Source of the DNA: Silene latifolia
Lineage: Eukaryota; Streptophyta; Magnoliopsida; Caryophyllales; Caryophyllaceae
Direction of reading: 5' to 3'
Assembly: GCF_048544455.1 (NCBI RefSeq)
Contig: NC_133538.1
Coordinates: 18,690,969-18,754,968 of the forward strand
Length of the DNA: 64,000 nt
In this document: in pieces, positions 12,481-22,439 of the stretch
How the letters are laid out: each line of letters starts with the position of its first letter
How positions within the stretch are numbered: position 1 is the first letter of the stretch
The notes under the pieces: model-generated
The model's input: only the letters and a program-made list of their open reading frames with translations
What the model was told of the DNA's origin: nothing
The model's database searches: none
Position numbers and translations under genes: made by a program

Positions 12481-13357
12481 ACCCTAAACAAACAGCAAAT
12501 CATAATAGCTAAGCCTAATTAATAGTATATTAGATCTAACAATTTAATGAAGATCTTACCATTTTGAACATCACATATTACTATTTTGCCATTCCGTTTT
12601 AATTTTCAGTTTCCTTCTCCCATACTTTCCTCTTCTCAATAAATTTGTTTAATTAATCACCATTAAAAGTTGGCTTCTTCTCATCAATAATACTTAACGC
12701 AAGTCTAACCTCTAAACACAACCATCATCTCTCTTCTTTCTAATAAAAAAACAGTAGGTCTCATGAGAGACCGTCTCTCACAAATTTAGTGAGAGACATA
12801 ATAGGGAAAAAAAATTCAGTGGGTCCCTCACCTTATTGAGGTCTCTCAATAACGCTATGGAGAGACCGTCTCTCCGGAGTTTTTGTGTAAAAAAACAGAT
12901 CCCGCAAATTTTAATCAGTCGGTTCATTACTTCATCGTTCTTATTTCTAAGGTTTCCGACTTCGAATAATAATCAAAATTTAAAGAAATTAAAAATTCTA
13001 ACTTTTCTCCCCTTCAACCCACCGGATACGTAAGATAGGTAATTCCTTCATTACCTCAACGACATCAAAATAACTACAAGATGCAAAAAATACAGAATTA
13101 AACTATATAATCACGTGTAGTACAAATCACCTCATTCAATATAAACAGAAATCATGAATGCGAAAACCTAACATAACATTTTTGCTATCGAATCGGCAAT
13201 GCAAAATCAGTCAAAACAACAAAAAATAATTTGAAGATGTGAGAGTAAATTAAAATAAACGGAAATTTTAACCCTAAACAAACAGCAAATCATAATAGCT
13301 AAGCCTAATTAACAGTGTATTAGATCTAACAATTTAATGAAGATCTTACCATTTTGA
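12481..13357. repeat. 87-bp direct repeats flanking about 700 bp in the U1-70K intron
   Basis: Bases 12,481-12,567 and 13,271-13,357 match over 87 bp with about two mismatches. Both contain the exon 1/intron 1 boundary (CAAAATG then GTAAGATC on the minus strand). The right copy is joined to the full exon 1; the left copy retains only its last 7 bp. This is far too long for a target duplication and indicates a local segmental duplication with new sequence between the copies. Confidence 0.8.
12764..12880. repeat. MITE-like foldback with GAGAGACCGTCTCTC
   Basis: GAGAGACCGTCTCTC, nearly self-complementary, occurs near 12,774 and again near 12,858, with GTGAGAGAC and GGTCTCTCAAT between. The approximately 115-bp unit looks like a short foldback element inside the duplicated intron region. 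No target duplication is clear. Confidence 0.4.
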
Positions 13358-13430
13358 GTCAAGAACATTGGCGCGGTTCTGGAAAACTTTTTTAACAGCG
13401 CAAGAAGGCATCGTTGTTGAAGTCTCCCAT

Positions 13431-14311
13431 GTCGTACCCCGAAAAGAAGGATAAAACTGGGTATCTGAAATTAGGGTTTAGTGATTTGGGGAAGAACAGA
13501 AGGTTTGGAAATTGAATAGAGAGAATTGGATCATTTGGATAGTAGGGGTATAATTGAGTATTGGGGCCTAGTTTTTGTGAGGAAAAATGAGGATAATATT
13601 TGGGGGAAAAATATAAGACGGTGAATGAGGATAAGAACATGGAAGGAGGAAGGCAGAAAGCTGAGATAATGGGTTCTATGGTATTATCGTAAATAATGAT
13701 GTCAGCTAGGGACATAAACACTCTTAAGGTAGTGTCACACCTCTATTCTCTTTTATTATAAGTATAGAAATCGTCAGAGAGTAGAATAGGAAACAATAAA
13801 ATTAGGATGGAATGTTATAACTTACTGCCTAAAAAAAGAAGTGATATACCGTAGTCACGTACTAACATTTTTTTTTAAAGAAACAATTTACAAAATTAAC
13901 ATGAACACAGAACAATAATTGAGACACCCAAATAACAGTGCACTCATCTGGAATAGGTGATATCAACTTCCCAAATAAGAAAAAGGTAATGAAATGTAAA
14001 GAACAAAGGGAGTAGTATAAAATGATACGATATAGAATATCAAGTAATATTGAAAAATTAGGCTGAGAGGGCATCAATTTACAAATAATGTGCATGTTTA
14101 GGGAAAAATTTAAGCGGATATACAACATTTTCTTCCTATGTAATTGTGACTTGTGAGGAACCGTAAAACTGCTTTTCAAGACAAATACCGATTATTGATG
14201 AAAGCTTATGATGGTCACCATTTAATCACATCCTAGGCCATTTGAATACCTGTGGGGCAAAAAAGTAGACATCATATACCGAGGATTTTGCCCTAGCACA
14301 TTAGAAAATGA
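13431..14311. other. Upstream of the U1-70K remnant, nothing else recognised
   Basis: Directly upstream of exon 1 (13,431-13,680) the minus strand is C/T-rich, as in a 5' UTR. The rest is AT-rich with no supported gene. Confidence 0.35.
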
Positions 14312-14326
14312 AACAACAACAACAAC

Positions 14327-14373
<47 letters not shown>
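14312..14373. repeat. (AAC)n(AAT)n microsatellite
   Basis: Five AAC units followed by about 15 AAT units without interruption. Confidence 0.95.
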
Positions 14374-15072
14374 GATCCATACATGTGCACCCATTGTTAT
14401 TTATATAAGTAGTACTCCCTCCTATTTACTGTGATGTTCTATATTGTTTTTTGAGTAGTTTTTAAGAGGAATGAGATTTGTGGTGGAAAATGGAGGAAAT
14501 GGAAATTAAGAGAGAAAATGTGGGGTCACAAGTCTTAAGAACCACATATTATAAACTAATAAGGAAAGTGGAAGATTTTAGTTAATTTGTCATTTTAGGA
14601 AATGTGGAAGATGTTAGACTATGGCTATGTTTGGCAAGGCTTTTCAGGTACCTGATTTGACCAAGCAATTTGATTTGACTAATAATTCAGGTAGTTGTTT
14701 TACCTAGTGTTGTTTGGTAAAGTCATTTCAGGTACCTGAAATGACTTTTCAGGTACCTGAAATAAAAAGCTACTCCAGGTAGCTTTTTAAAGTTTCAGGT
14801 AGCTAAAATGTTCTACTTTACATATTTACCCTTTATTTAAATTAATTTATTATAATTATTAATGTCCTTTTATGTCATTTTACAAAAAATCAGTTACCTT
14901 TTCAGTTAGTTTTACCAAACACTTTGCAATTAATTAGCTACCTTATCAGTTTCCAATTTTCAGCTAGCTTTTCAGGTATCTTTTTGATTTCAGTCACCTT
15001 ATCAGGTTTCAGATACCTTTTCAGGTTTCAGGTAACTTTTCAGTCAGTAATATTCTCACCTTTTTGCTACTA
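14374..15072. repeat. MITE-like region rich in the palindrome AGGTACCT
   Basis: A Stowaway-type end (CTCCCTCCTATTTACTG) sits near 14,415 without a matched partner. From 14,633 TCAGGTACCTGA occurs three times in about 120 bp, followed by many CAGGTA / TACCTTTTCAG variants up to 15,050 in both orientations. GTTTGGCAAGG at the left and TTTTACCAAACAC near 14,920 may be inverted ends. No coding capacity. Confidence 0.45.
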
Positions 15073-15103
15073 CTAGTTTTAGTCCCGTGCAAAAAATGCA
15101 CGG
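15073..15103 (-). mobile_element. Helitron 3' terminus (minus strand)
   Basis: On the minus strand a 7-bp-stem hairpin (CCGTGCA, 5-nt loop, TGCACGG) lies 8 nt before CTAG, which is followed by T. The layout matches the ends at 8,341 and 21,543 but stem and loop differ, so it is a different family. The body would extend right and may include the exon-like pieces at 16.5-17.0 kb. Confidence 0.6.
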
Positions 15104-16519
15104 TTATACTATCAAAAATTTAGACGGACGGATATAATTATAGAGAGTTGAATAGAGAGTCGTATTTCAATGACTTGATAAATGAATTAATTTCTATGTT
15201 ATTATGATAATCTAAACCCATGTAAATTTGCACAGTATGATGTTTAAAACATTAGCTGTAACTAAAAGTATACAAAAAATGATTACATTCTCTGTCAAGT
15301 CATATATAACATTTTAAATTTGAAATATAAATTACGTACATTAGATATTAATTAAGATATTGTACATATGTTGAACCCGCGATATTTCACATAACCTACA
15401 CTTAATATAATAAAGTGTTGATTAGCATTTCATTTTTTTTAGCCTCTATGTACGTTTTTTAGTCTTTAAGCTTCTTTTACGTTTTATATTTTCTCTTAAA
15501 AGATACTTTAATCTGTCAACAAAGAAAAAATTGTATTGAGAGAAAATTAAATAAATTCAATGCAAGTTTGTGGTAGAGCCCACCCATAGAAAATGCAATT
15601 GTTTACCCTGATTTTAAGGAACCAATGAGAAGGCTAGAAATAACCTAGCTTTTATAATAGGTAGATTCCACCTCAATAACATTCACTTTTAATTTTTCCA
15701 TTCTAGTAACAATTTTCCCGTGACACTCAATTTTTATTATTTAATATAGATTCTTTAATACGTTACCCTATAATCAAGTAACATGTGGTGAGGAGAGAGG
15801 CAACATAGTGTTGCAACACCATGTTGCAGAATAACCCAATGTTGTGATTTTTTTCCATCAAACATTATTTTATTATTACTTTTTGATAATTTTTTTTTTG
15901 TCTTCTTATGATAAATGTTATTGATAAACATAGTCTTAGAGAATAAGAGGGAGTACGGGCTTGTAATGTCAAAAAGAGCACGAGAATTTGTGAGAAATGA
16001 AAGCTAATCAAAAGTTTAGTACTTGTACAAAAAAAATTTATATTGCTTGGAATTAGTTACACCATGCCTGTAGATAAGACCCTCGCCGTACAGTCTCACA
16101 AACGCTTCCGTCACTGCCTTTGATCATTGAAGATTAACCTGTATTGAGCTTGTCAAATCGTGGCTTATATGAAGGGCCCCCATGACATTTGGAGGAGGGA
16201 GCACCTTTAGAATAAAAAAATAAAAAAAATAAAAGCAATGAAGATTGAGGTAAGCTTGACAGAAAAGCAACAAAGAAAAGAATACTCCACCACTCACACA
16301 CATTCATTTTAATGCAATTGCAAAAACTTTATAAACATGTGAACTGAACACTCACAATTACAAAAGGTGGCTTTAAGCTACTACTTGAGTCAGCCACAAA
16401 ATAGGATGGTTGTTCCCATCAGTCATACCACCTACATAAATGACACGTTAAATGGAAAGCAGGCAAGCAGCGAGCAAGGAATATAATTTAACAAAAAACA
16501 ATTTAACCTTTAACAAAAA
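15104..16519. other. AT-rich DNA, probable Helitron body
   Basis: No gene or sharp repeat boundary recognised. Confidence 0.35.
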
Positions 16520-17024
16520 AGGAACGACTACTTACAGTTTCTCAACAATGGCAGGACAATACTTCTTAGACATTACAGTGGAAAGTCGCTTCTTCTCCCC
16601 CAGGCAAGTTTCAGGATAAAAGAAAAATAGCTGAGACCCCCTCGATTTTCTTTACCTTCTTTCTTTCGGTCTTTTTGGAGGGGTTAGATGATTGTTGTCC
16701 CTAGCGAGAAAAGTAGAGGAAATTGCCATGCTCTACCAAGTTTTCTTCAATATATTTACGACAAAAGTAGATGACGCATTTGTATGAACATAGCCTCACT
16801 ATGTTACAAATCATAATGGTAAAAGTAACTAACACATCCAGCAGGTAATTGATCACTATGTCATAATGATAACATTAACTAACACATCCAGCAGTAAATT
16901 GATTACTATGTCATGCTGATAATAGTAACCAACACATACATCAGTAAATTATACGAGTTACCTGTAATTTCGCCGCTTCCACCTTAAGTGCGGCCTTTAG
17001 CTTCTTCATTTTTGTCTCTTTTGC
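16520..17024 (-). pseudogene. Exon-like fragments of an unrecognised gene
   Basis: On the minus strand, 17,024-16,962 is a 63-bp open exon between a TGATAG acceptor and a GTAACT donor. It encodes a lysine-rich coil (AKETKMKKLKAALKVEAA). Around 16,606-16,537 another open piece encodes LGEKKRLSTVMSKKYCPAIV, ending at a strong GTAAGT donor or a TAA stop. A lysine-rich piece (PSKKTERKKVKKIEG) lies near 16,690-16,630. Order, strand and splice signals suggest consecutive exons of one gene, perhaps Helitron cargo. I do not recognise the protein. Confidence 0.4.
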
Positions 17025-17381
17025 CTATCAAAAGAATAAGGTTTGTAGTAGAATTCAAAGAGGTAAATTGGAGGGGAAATTTCCTATCATTTGTTTATCT
17101 CTTTTGCCTATCATTTTTGTCTCGATCATTTGTTTATTAGCAAAACCAAGTTAGAGCATAATGAAAGGGTAAGAAAATACTCCCTTCGTCTCGATCATTT
17201 GTTTATCTCTTTTGCCTATCATTTTTGTCTCTTTTGCCTATATGATTGATACGGAGGGGCATCAAATTACCAACTTATAGCATAGAAGATATTCCGAAAG
17301 CAATATATGAACATCGATTAGCATAAATTTCCTATTTTTTCGTCAAAACATCATAGCAGGTAACCTAACAAATAAAACATA
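17025..17381. repeat. Partial tandem copies of a TTGTTTATCTCTTTTGCC segment
   Basis: The blocks TCGATCATTTGTTTA and TCTCTTTTGCCTATCATTTT recur three times between 17,090 and 17,245. One copy begins CTCCCTTCGTCTCGATCATT and ends ATGATTGATACGGAGGG, a degenerate Stowaway inverted pair. Confidence 0.5.
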
Positions 17382-17472
17382 CTCCCTCCGTCCCAACCAT
17401 TTATTTAACTTTGATTAAAATACCTCCTCACAATGAATATAAAACGTAAACAAATGGCTGAGATGGAAAGAG
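17382..17472. mobile_element. Short Stowaway-like MITE
   Basis: A 91-bp unit flanked by TA. The left end CTCCCTCCGTCCCAACCATT and right end AATGGCTGAGATGGAAAGAG are imperfect inverted repeats. Non-coding. Confidence 0.7.
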
Positions 17473-17690
17473 TAACTGAGTTCCTTGACAAATTACACCA
17501 CTAAAGACCGTGACGGTGTCAAATCACGTTGATATATATATCTGGAAGAAAAGAGAGAAAATCACTTTTGCCTGAACTCACGGTGCATTACTCGAGATTT
17601 TAGCAGTAACAACCTTACAAAAAAACTGAGCAGAGTAATTAAGGCAAAGGTAAGTATCATATTTGAATCATACCAATAAAGGAGCCAAAA
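17473..17690. other. Intergenic, nothing recognised
   Basis: AT-rich sequence, no supported feature. Confidence 0.35.
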
Positions 17691-17856
17691 TTCTCTCCAT
17701 TTCCTAAAAAGAAATGGAGAGGACATTACCTATCAACGATCGGGATTGTATTATGTCAATATCGAACGGTTCACAATTTATGCATAAAAATAAAAGGTTA
17801 ATAGAGTATATAGGAGATAATATTATTAAATGAATTTGTAAGAGGAAATGGAGAGG
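17691..17856. mobile_element. MITE with CTCTCCATTT ends, copy 2
   Basis: Same block order as the element at 9,863: TTCTCTCCATTTCCT at the left, CGGTTCACAATTTATGCATA inside, AGGAAATGGAGAG at the right. Confidence 0.6.
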
Positions 17857-18027
17857 ATCCTTGTTGTCAATAAAGCTCCCTTCAAACTATAATCAAATCA
17901 ATTAAATAAATAAAAAAAATCCAAAAAAACATAATAAACCTCACCTTGGAAGATAAGAAGGTAACAATAAATCCCACAGTGATATAGAGGAGGTCATATG
18001 GTAACGTCAATCTATATCTATATAACG

Positions 18028-18722
18028 GTTTTTTTTTTGTCAAATACAACCTTTAAAATTTTTTTATTTCCAAACACCACCTTAAAAAAATAGTTTGTAA
18101 AATACAACTTTTAATAATTTTGTTTTTGTCAAACACGACATTTTAGCAGGAGTTTCATCACTTGCAATGGGTTAACTTTCAGTCGATATTTAGGATGGCA
18201 AACGAGAGTCACAGTGGGACTTTTTCGTGGGTCAATTTACTCCTCTCGAACCACCACTTGCAACCAACAACCCCCACAAACAACACAACTACGACCTACC
18301 TTGCACTCCCCTTTACCTACATACCAAATTTCAGACCAAACAAAACATCATAACCCTATTAAAAGAGCCACAAGAAACCTTCTAACCACCCGCTGTAAAC
18401 GAAAGATTTAGAGCACCCCTCTCTGACCAACCTTACTTTACACACCAATATATCCCACATAAGACCACCTATCACCACCGTGTTGATAATCTCTAGAATG
18501 CTTGTACTCCTACTTTTCCAACGAGTCTAAGAACACCTCAAACCGACCTCGTTTGCTATCTCAAACATCGATTGAAAGTCACCTCATTGCAAGTGATCAA
18601 ACTCCGGGCAAAATATCGTGTTTGACAAAGAAAAATTATTAAAAGTTGTGTTCTACAAACTTTTTTTTAAAGGCGGTGTTTGGAAAAAAACTTATTTAAA
18701 GATTATGTTTGACAAAAAAACA
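18028..18722. mobile_element. Element with long (about 150 bp) terminal inverted repeats
   Basis: The left arm (about 18,028-18,190) runs TTTTTTGTCAAATACAA, CCAAACACCACCTT, GTCAAACACGACATTTT, CACTTGCAATGGG. The right arm (about 18,560-18,722) holds the same blocks in reverse-complement order. Long inverted repeats around a short non-coding centre suggest a Mutator-like MITE. I could not fix the target duplication because both flanks are AT-rich (TATATAA-like). Overlapping ORFs in the centre look spurious. Confidence 0.65.
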
Positions 18723-18725
18723 CTT

Positions 18726-18726
<1 letters not shown>

Positions 18727-18816
<90 letters not shown>

Positions 18817-18862
18817 TAACAATAACAATAACAATAACAATAACAATAACAATAACAATAAT
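18727..18862. repeat. (AAT)n(AACAAT)n microsatellite
   Basis: About 85 bp of pure AAT repeats grading into about 50 bp of AACAAT repeats. The translated poly-Ile/Thr frame is an artefact. Confidence 0.95.
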
Positions 18863-18916
18863 CGGCCTATCGGCTTCTGACGCTATACGGTCAAATCGGC
18901 CTATCGGCTTCTGACG
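18861..18916 (+). repeat. 22-bp direct repeat next to the microsatellite
   Basis: The block starting ATCGGCCTATCGGCTTCTGA occurs at 18,861-18,882 and 18,895-18,916 (period 34 bp), between the microsatellite and the LINE fragment. Confidence 0.85.
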
Positions 18917-18929
18917 GAGGAGAGTTCTC

Positions 18930-19914
18930 GAGAAGAGGCGGGGCAGTCACACTACGAGAAGGAGAAGTGGCTTTGGAGTAAAATTTGGAAAGCACCGGTG
19001 TTACCCCGAGTCAAAGTGTTCTTTTGGCAGTTATGTAACGATGCGATAGCTACCAAAAAGAATATCGCAGCCCGTATGGAATTGACGGATAATACTTGTC
19101 CTCGTTGTGAGGGGTTAGGGGTTAGAGGTACTACCTGAGGCGGGGTTTGAGAGGGTGAGGGAGTGGGCGGAAGAGGTGATGAGAGGTTTGGATGAAAGGG
19201 AGTGTGGACTGTTCATAACTGGGTGTTGGGCTATTTGGGAGAAGCGAAACAAAGATGTTTTTGATAATGGTGAGTGACGTGGAAAGGAGGTGGTACGGAG
19301 GACGAGGGAGATAATTTGGGAGATGGAGGGCGCTATTGATAATGGCGTGGTGAATAGGGAGAGGGGCGGTGTGGCTGATGCTGACCGGAGATGGGTGCGC
19401 CGAGGTAGGGGTGGGTTAAGGTCAATGTTGATACGGGCGTGATTGAGGGTGTGGGTACGGGGTTGGGGTTGTTTGTCGAAATGCCTCGGGTAGTATGGAG
19501 TGGGGAGTTACGATCCAAGAAGCACGGGTTATCACAACAGTGTTGGCCGAAGCTTTAGCGGTGTTGCAGGGTCTTAAGGAAGCGAAGCACGCGGGTATCT
19601 CTTCAGTCATGATCGAGAGTGACTGTCGTGGAGTCGTTGATGATCTGAAGAATCGTCGTAGCGGGTGCAGTGAGCTGTTTTTAATTTATAAAGACATTTT
19701 GGATATTTGTACTTGTTTTGAGTCAGTTTCTTTTGATTTCGTTCGTAGGAATTTTAATAAGGTTGCGCATGGACTAGCTCGTGCGATGCCATGGGTTGCT
19801 GGTAGACGTAGTTGGAATGTTGATCTTCCGAACTGGATAATGTCTTTGGTTCTTGATGATTTAATAGTAAGGAATTAACCCTTACGGGTTTTTATCAAAA
19901 AAAAAAAAAAAAAA
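18930..19914 (+). pseudogene. LINE (L1-type) 3' end: zinc-binding RT tail plus RNase H
   Basis: 5'-truncated non-LTR retrotransposon. Bases 18,960-19,130 encode WKAPVLPRVKVFFWQ...CPRCEG, the zf-RVT region that follows reverse transcriptase in plant LINEs. Bases 19,420-19,878 encode an RNase H-like domain (RVT_3). The open part 19,495-19,878 contains ALAVLQGLKEAKHAG...IESDCRGVVDDL and a RRNFNKVAHGLAR tail before a normal stop. An 18-A tail follows at 19,897-19,914. Frame breaks and stops lie between the two domains (near 19,130, 19,275, 19,440). No RT or endonuclease is present. Confidence 0.85.
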
Positions 19915-21290
19915 CTGACAGGGCAGTCGTATACCTATCAAAAATAACTAATTAAACTAACTATATAGCTAGGGAAGTCAGGTCGATCTCCACAGGGAGG
20001 CAAGATATCTGTAAAAGGTTCGTCTATTAGGTCAAAAGTGGGGGTTGTAAATTTGGTTTTCTAAACTAATTAAGCTTTAAGGGAAGAGAAATAAATAAGA
20101 GTAATAAAGGCAGAAAATAGGAATAAACTATCAATAAAGAGGGGACATGTCCGGACTTCGGTTCACTACGGCAGTCTAGCGACTCAACTGTAAATAGCTT
20201 AGATAAATTACTGTGAGACGGATATGGAAAGGTCCTTCCGGTCCACTTTCTATCCCCTAGATTTCCACTAACTTAACTTCCGTCCTCGTCAGGGTAGTCT
20301 ATTGTTCATAGCAGGTCTATTTAGTCCAATCTTTCGATCCGGAATTAAATTTAACCAGATTAAAGGGTAACTTAGAAACGTGCACTCAACTAAGTCGGTG
20401 ATACAGTTAAATTGCCATGGGGACAGAGTCTCACAAAAAATTCATCGAACGTATTCACCACATCGTCACAGTTCTACCGTAGATCCCCTAATCCCAACAT
20501 GAAATAAATTAGCTACTCATATTATTGATGTTGTCAAGACTAATAATTATGAATGAACTAATAATAAACATATTGAAATGGTAATTAAATCGCATAAGAG
20601 AGATTAGGGCAGAAATTAAAAGAACTAAACAAGAGAAACAATGCTAACAAATAAAAGATTAAGATTAAAAGAGAGTAAGAGATTACAATCGCGAGAATTC
20701 CGGCGTAAAGAACGCAAGATCCAAGCTAAATAACCCCGAAAGTAAAAGTTACAGTAAAAGTTTTGGGAAAAGAGAAAAAGAATAGAGTGGCGTTCACAAG
20801 AGTTTTAAGCAATGAAGATGGATAACAAGATGTGTAAAACCTAATTATTATGCGCTTAAATAGAAATTAGCGAAGTCCATAAACTAAAATAAGTAACACG
20901 GACTAATTAAGGCCCGTGAAACACCAAACCACTCGATCGAGCAGTTTGAAACAGCTCGATCGAGTACTTCTTCAAGCAATCCACTCGATCGAGTAGAAAT
21001 ACCGCTCGATCGAGTAACCTCTATTTCCAGCATTGTTGATCGAGTAAAATAGACTGCTCGATCGACCTCCAAAGCCACTAAAACCACTCGATCGACTAAT
21101 AAATGTCCTCGATCAAGTATTCTTCCTCTAAAACAGCTCCAACTCGTAGCCGACTGCTTCGTAGACCGTTCCTTCACGCATCCCAATGCAATATCCCACT
21201 CTGAAAATCCCGTCTCCTCAAATTGCATGCAAAATAGGACGAAAATGGTACGATTACACTACTTTTACGTTCATTCCTACAAGATAGACA
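19915..21290 (-). mobile_element. Diverged Athila-like LTR (relic)
   Basis: Several blocks are reverse complements of the Athila LTR at 49,466-50,987: CCACAGGGAGGC near 19,995, GGTCC..CCGGTCCACT near 20,232, CCCCTA...TTAGCTACTCAT near 20,490-20,522, and a cluster of TCGATCGA palindromes at 20,933-21,116. The order is preserved, so this is an older related LTR on the opposite strand, directly abutting the LINE poly(A). Coding parts are absent, so it may be a solo LTR. Confidence 0.65.
20933..21116. repeat. Paired TCGATCGA palindromes in the Athila-like relic
   Basis: Eight copies of TCGATCGA or one-base variants start at 20,933, 20,956, 20,985, 21,006, 21,036, 21,058, 21,088 and 21,109. Within successive pairs the starts are 23, 21, 22 and 21 bp apart. 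The flanks make most of them CTCGATCGAG. Confidence 0.9.
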
Positions 21291-21542
21291 AAACGAACCA
21301 AAGTAGCCAATTCGGGGCAAAATGCAATATAAACAGTACAAAAGTACATGGAAATACGTGCAAAAATAGACTAAAAAGACTATACAAAATGCACGTATAA
21401 AAAACGATGCTCGGGAAGAGGAAGGGGTGTTTTGTTTGTGTATACAATACAGGCATACAGCAGTAGCACACTAGCACGTCTTTTAGCAAAGACCAAGAGA
21501 GGCAAATTAAAATAATAAACTCCTTACTAACTTCTTTTCTTA
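21291..21542. other. Intergenic, nothing recognised
   Basis: No supported gene or repeat. Confidence 0.35.
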
Positions 21543-21573
21543 CTAGTTGTTGCCACGCGCCCTACCGGGCGCG
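21543..21573 (-). mobile_element. Helitron 3' terminus (minus strand)
   Basis: On the minus strand a 7-bp-stem hairpin (CGCGCCC, 4-nt loop, GGGCGCG) precedes CTAG, which is followed by T. The body extends right and is probably interrupted by the Copia LTR at 22,254. Confidence 0.65.
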
Positions 21574-21777
21574 GGACCTCAATTTGGAAAACCGTTTGGG
21601 TGATCACATATGAAGGCGTCAATATGAAAATGGAATTTCCGAAAACCAATTGGGTGATCATAGTGAATAATAAATACAACTACATCGTGTTGGCAGTCGA
21701 GGAAACTTGACCTCGAACAGCAGATAAACCACTATACTGCCATGGATTGAACTCCTTGTTCTTCACGTCTTCCACTT

Positions 21778-21956
21778 CTATAGCGTCTGTCGGTCTATAG
21801 CTGTGCGGTGCTCAACATACTTTCCATTGAATTGATAGACTTCCAACTCACCCCACGGGGTGGTTGTAACTTCTTCGGTTAGTTCAAACCATTTTAGGAT
21901 AAACTTGACGCCATAGGCTTCTCGATTCCTTTTTTCTGCTCCGACTATCCTCAAAG
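21778..21956 (-). pseudogene. Exon-like fragment, unrecognised (possible Helitron cargo)
   Basis: On the minus strand a GATTTTCAG acceptor at 21,957 is followed by an open exon of about 60 codons ([18 protein letters not shown]...[14 protein letters not shown]) ending in TAG at 21,778. The composition is protein-like, with W and Y residues spaced as in a folded domain. I do not recognise the family. It lies about 200 bp inside a Helitron 3' end, the usual place for captured exons. Confidence 0.4.
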
Positions 21957-22253
21957 CTGAAAATCGGATAAGAGTCACAATAGTCAGAACTCAGAACCAA
22001 ACAGCAGAAAATTTTTCTTTTTAAAACAGAAATCTATTCGGAGGGAATCTGGTAGCCAATGAAGTTTAAGTAGTTAATCTCAATTCAACGAAATATGTTA
22101 AATCAAGAACTGCAACTAACTATGAGGTGGGTTCTCCTCTCCAAATCATTATGTGATAAATTGTCCAAATTTAATAACATATGATATTTAATGGATCATT
22201 CTTCGACAAAACTTTAATCTGCCTTTAAAATTGGTAAAGTATATGTAAGCGTA
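21957..22253. other. Intergenic or Helitron body
   Basis: AT-rich; nothing recognised. Confidence 0.35.
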
Positions 22254-22419
22254 TGAATCCCTGACTAGGGTTGCATATCATTAAGGAATATATAGTTACA
22301 AATTACATAGGGTTAGCCTAATTACAAGGAGAGAATATCTCTAAATAAGTTAACATACTAACTAATAATATACAAGATAATCATAAAGATATATACAATC
22401 TAATATATTTACTAATACA
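22254..22419 (-). repeat. 3' LTR of the outer (Ale/RE1-like) Copia element
   Basis: On the minus strand the LTR runs TGTATTAGTAAATATATTAG...CAGGGATTCA (166 bp), directly after a purine-rich tract (GAATGCGAGG, 22,429-22,420) acting as polypurine tract. Start and end are TG...CA. A short LTR starting TGT(T)A..AGTAAATATATTAG is usual for Ale-type Copia. The matching 5' LTR lies beyond the right edge. Confidence 0.75.
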
Positions 22420-22439
22420 CCTCGCATTCGAAGCGGTAG

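Larger units (their letters stand above)
11883..13430 (-). pseudogene. U1 snRNP 70 kDa protein (U1-70K) 5' exons, pseudogene fragment
   Basis: U1-70K binds stem-loop I of U1 snRNA in the spliceosome. Exon 1 (13,430-13,350) starts MGDFNNDAFL and, after a frame break, gives QNRANVLDSK, followed by a GTAAG donor. Exon 2 (12,171-12,057) is open and encodes SHPTCLTNNLLKFFE and FKPPPEKRKCPPYT, the signature of the U1-70K N-terminal domain, between a TATAG acceptor and a GTGAAT donor. Exon 3 (11,949-11,883) carries the expected M-A-Q-F-V...F-A-E-P-G-D-P block with one inserted base and a small deletion. The RNA-recognition motif that should follow is absent. The intron between exons 1 and 2 was enlarged by an insertion. 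The fragment could be Helitron cargo or an old segmental copy. Confidence 0.85.

Noticed and set aside
18618..18914. ORF with poly-Ile/Thr across the microsatellite
   Set aside because: It is only the translation of AAT/AACAAT repeats and inverted-repeat sequence.
20933..21116. Regularly spaced short palindromes as a CRISPR-like array
   Set aside because: The repeats are 8-10 bp, occur in pairs rather than a uniform array, lie in a plant LTR, and have no cas genes nearby.
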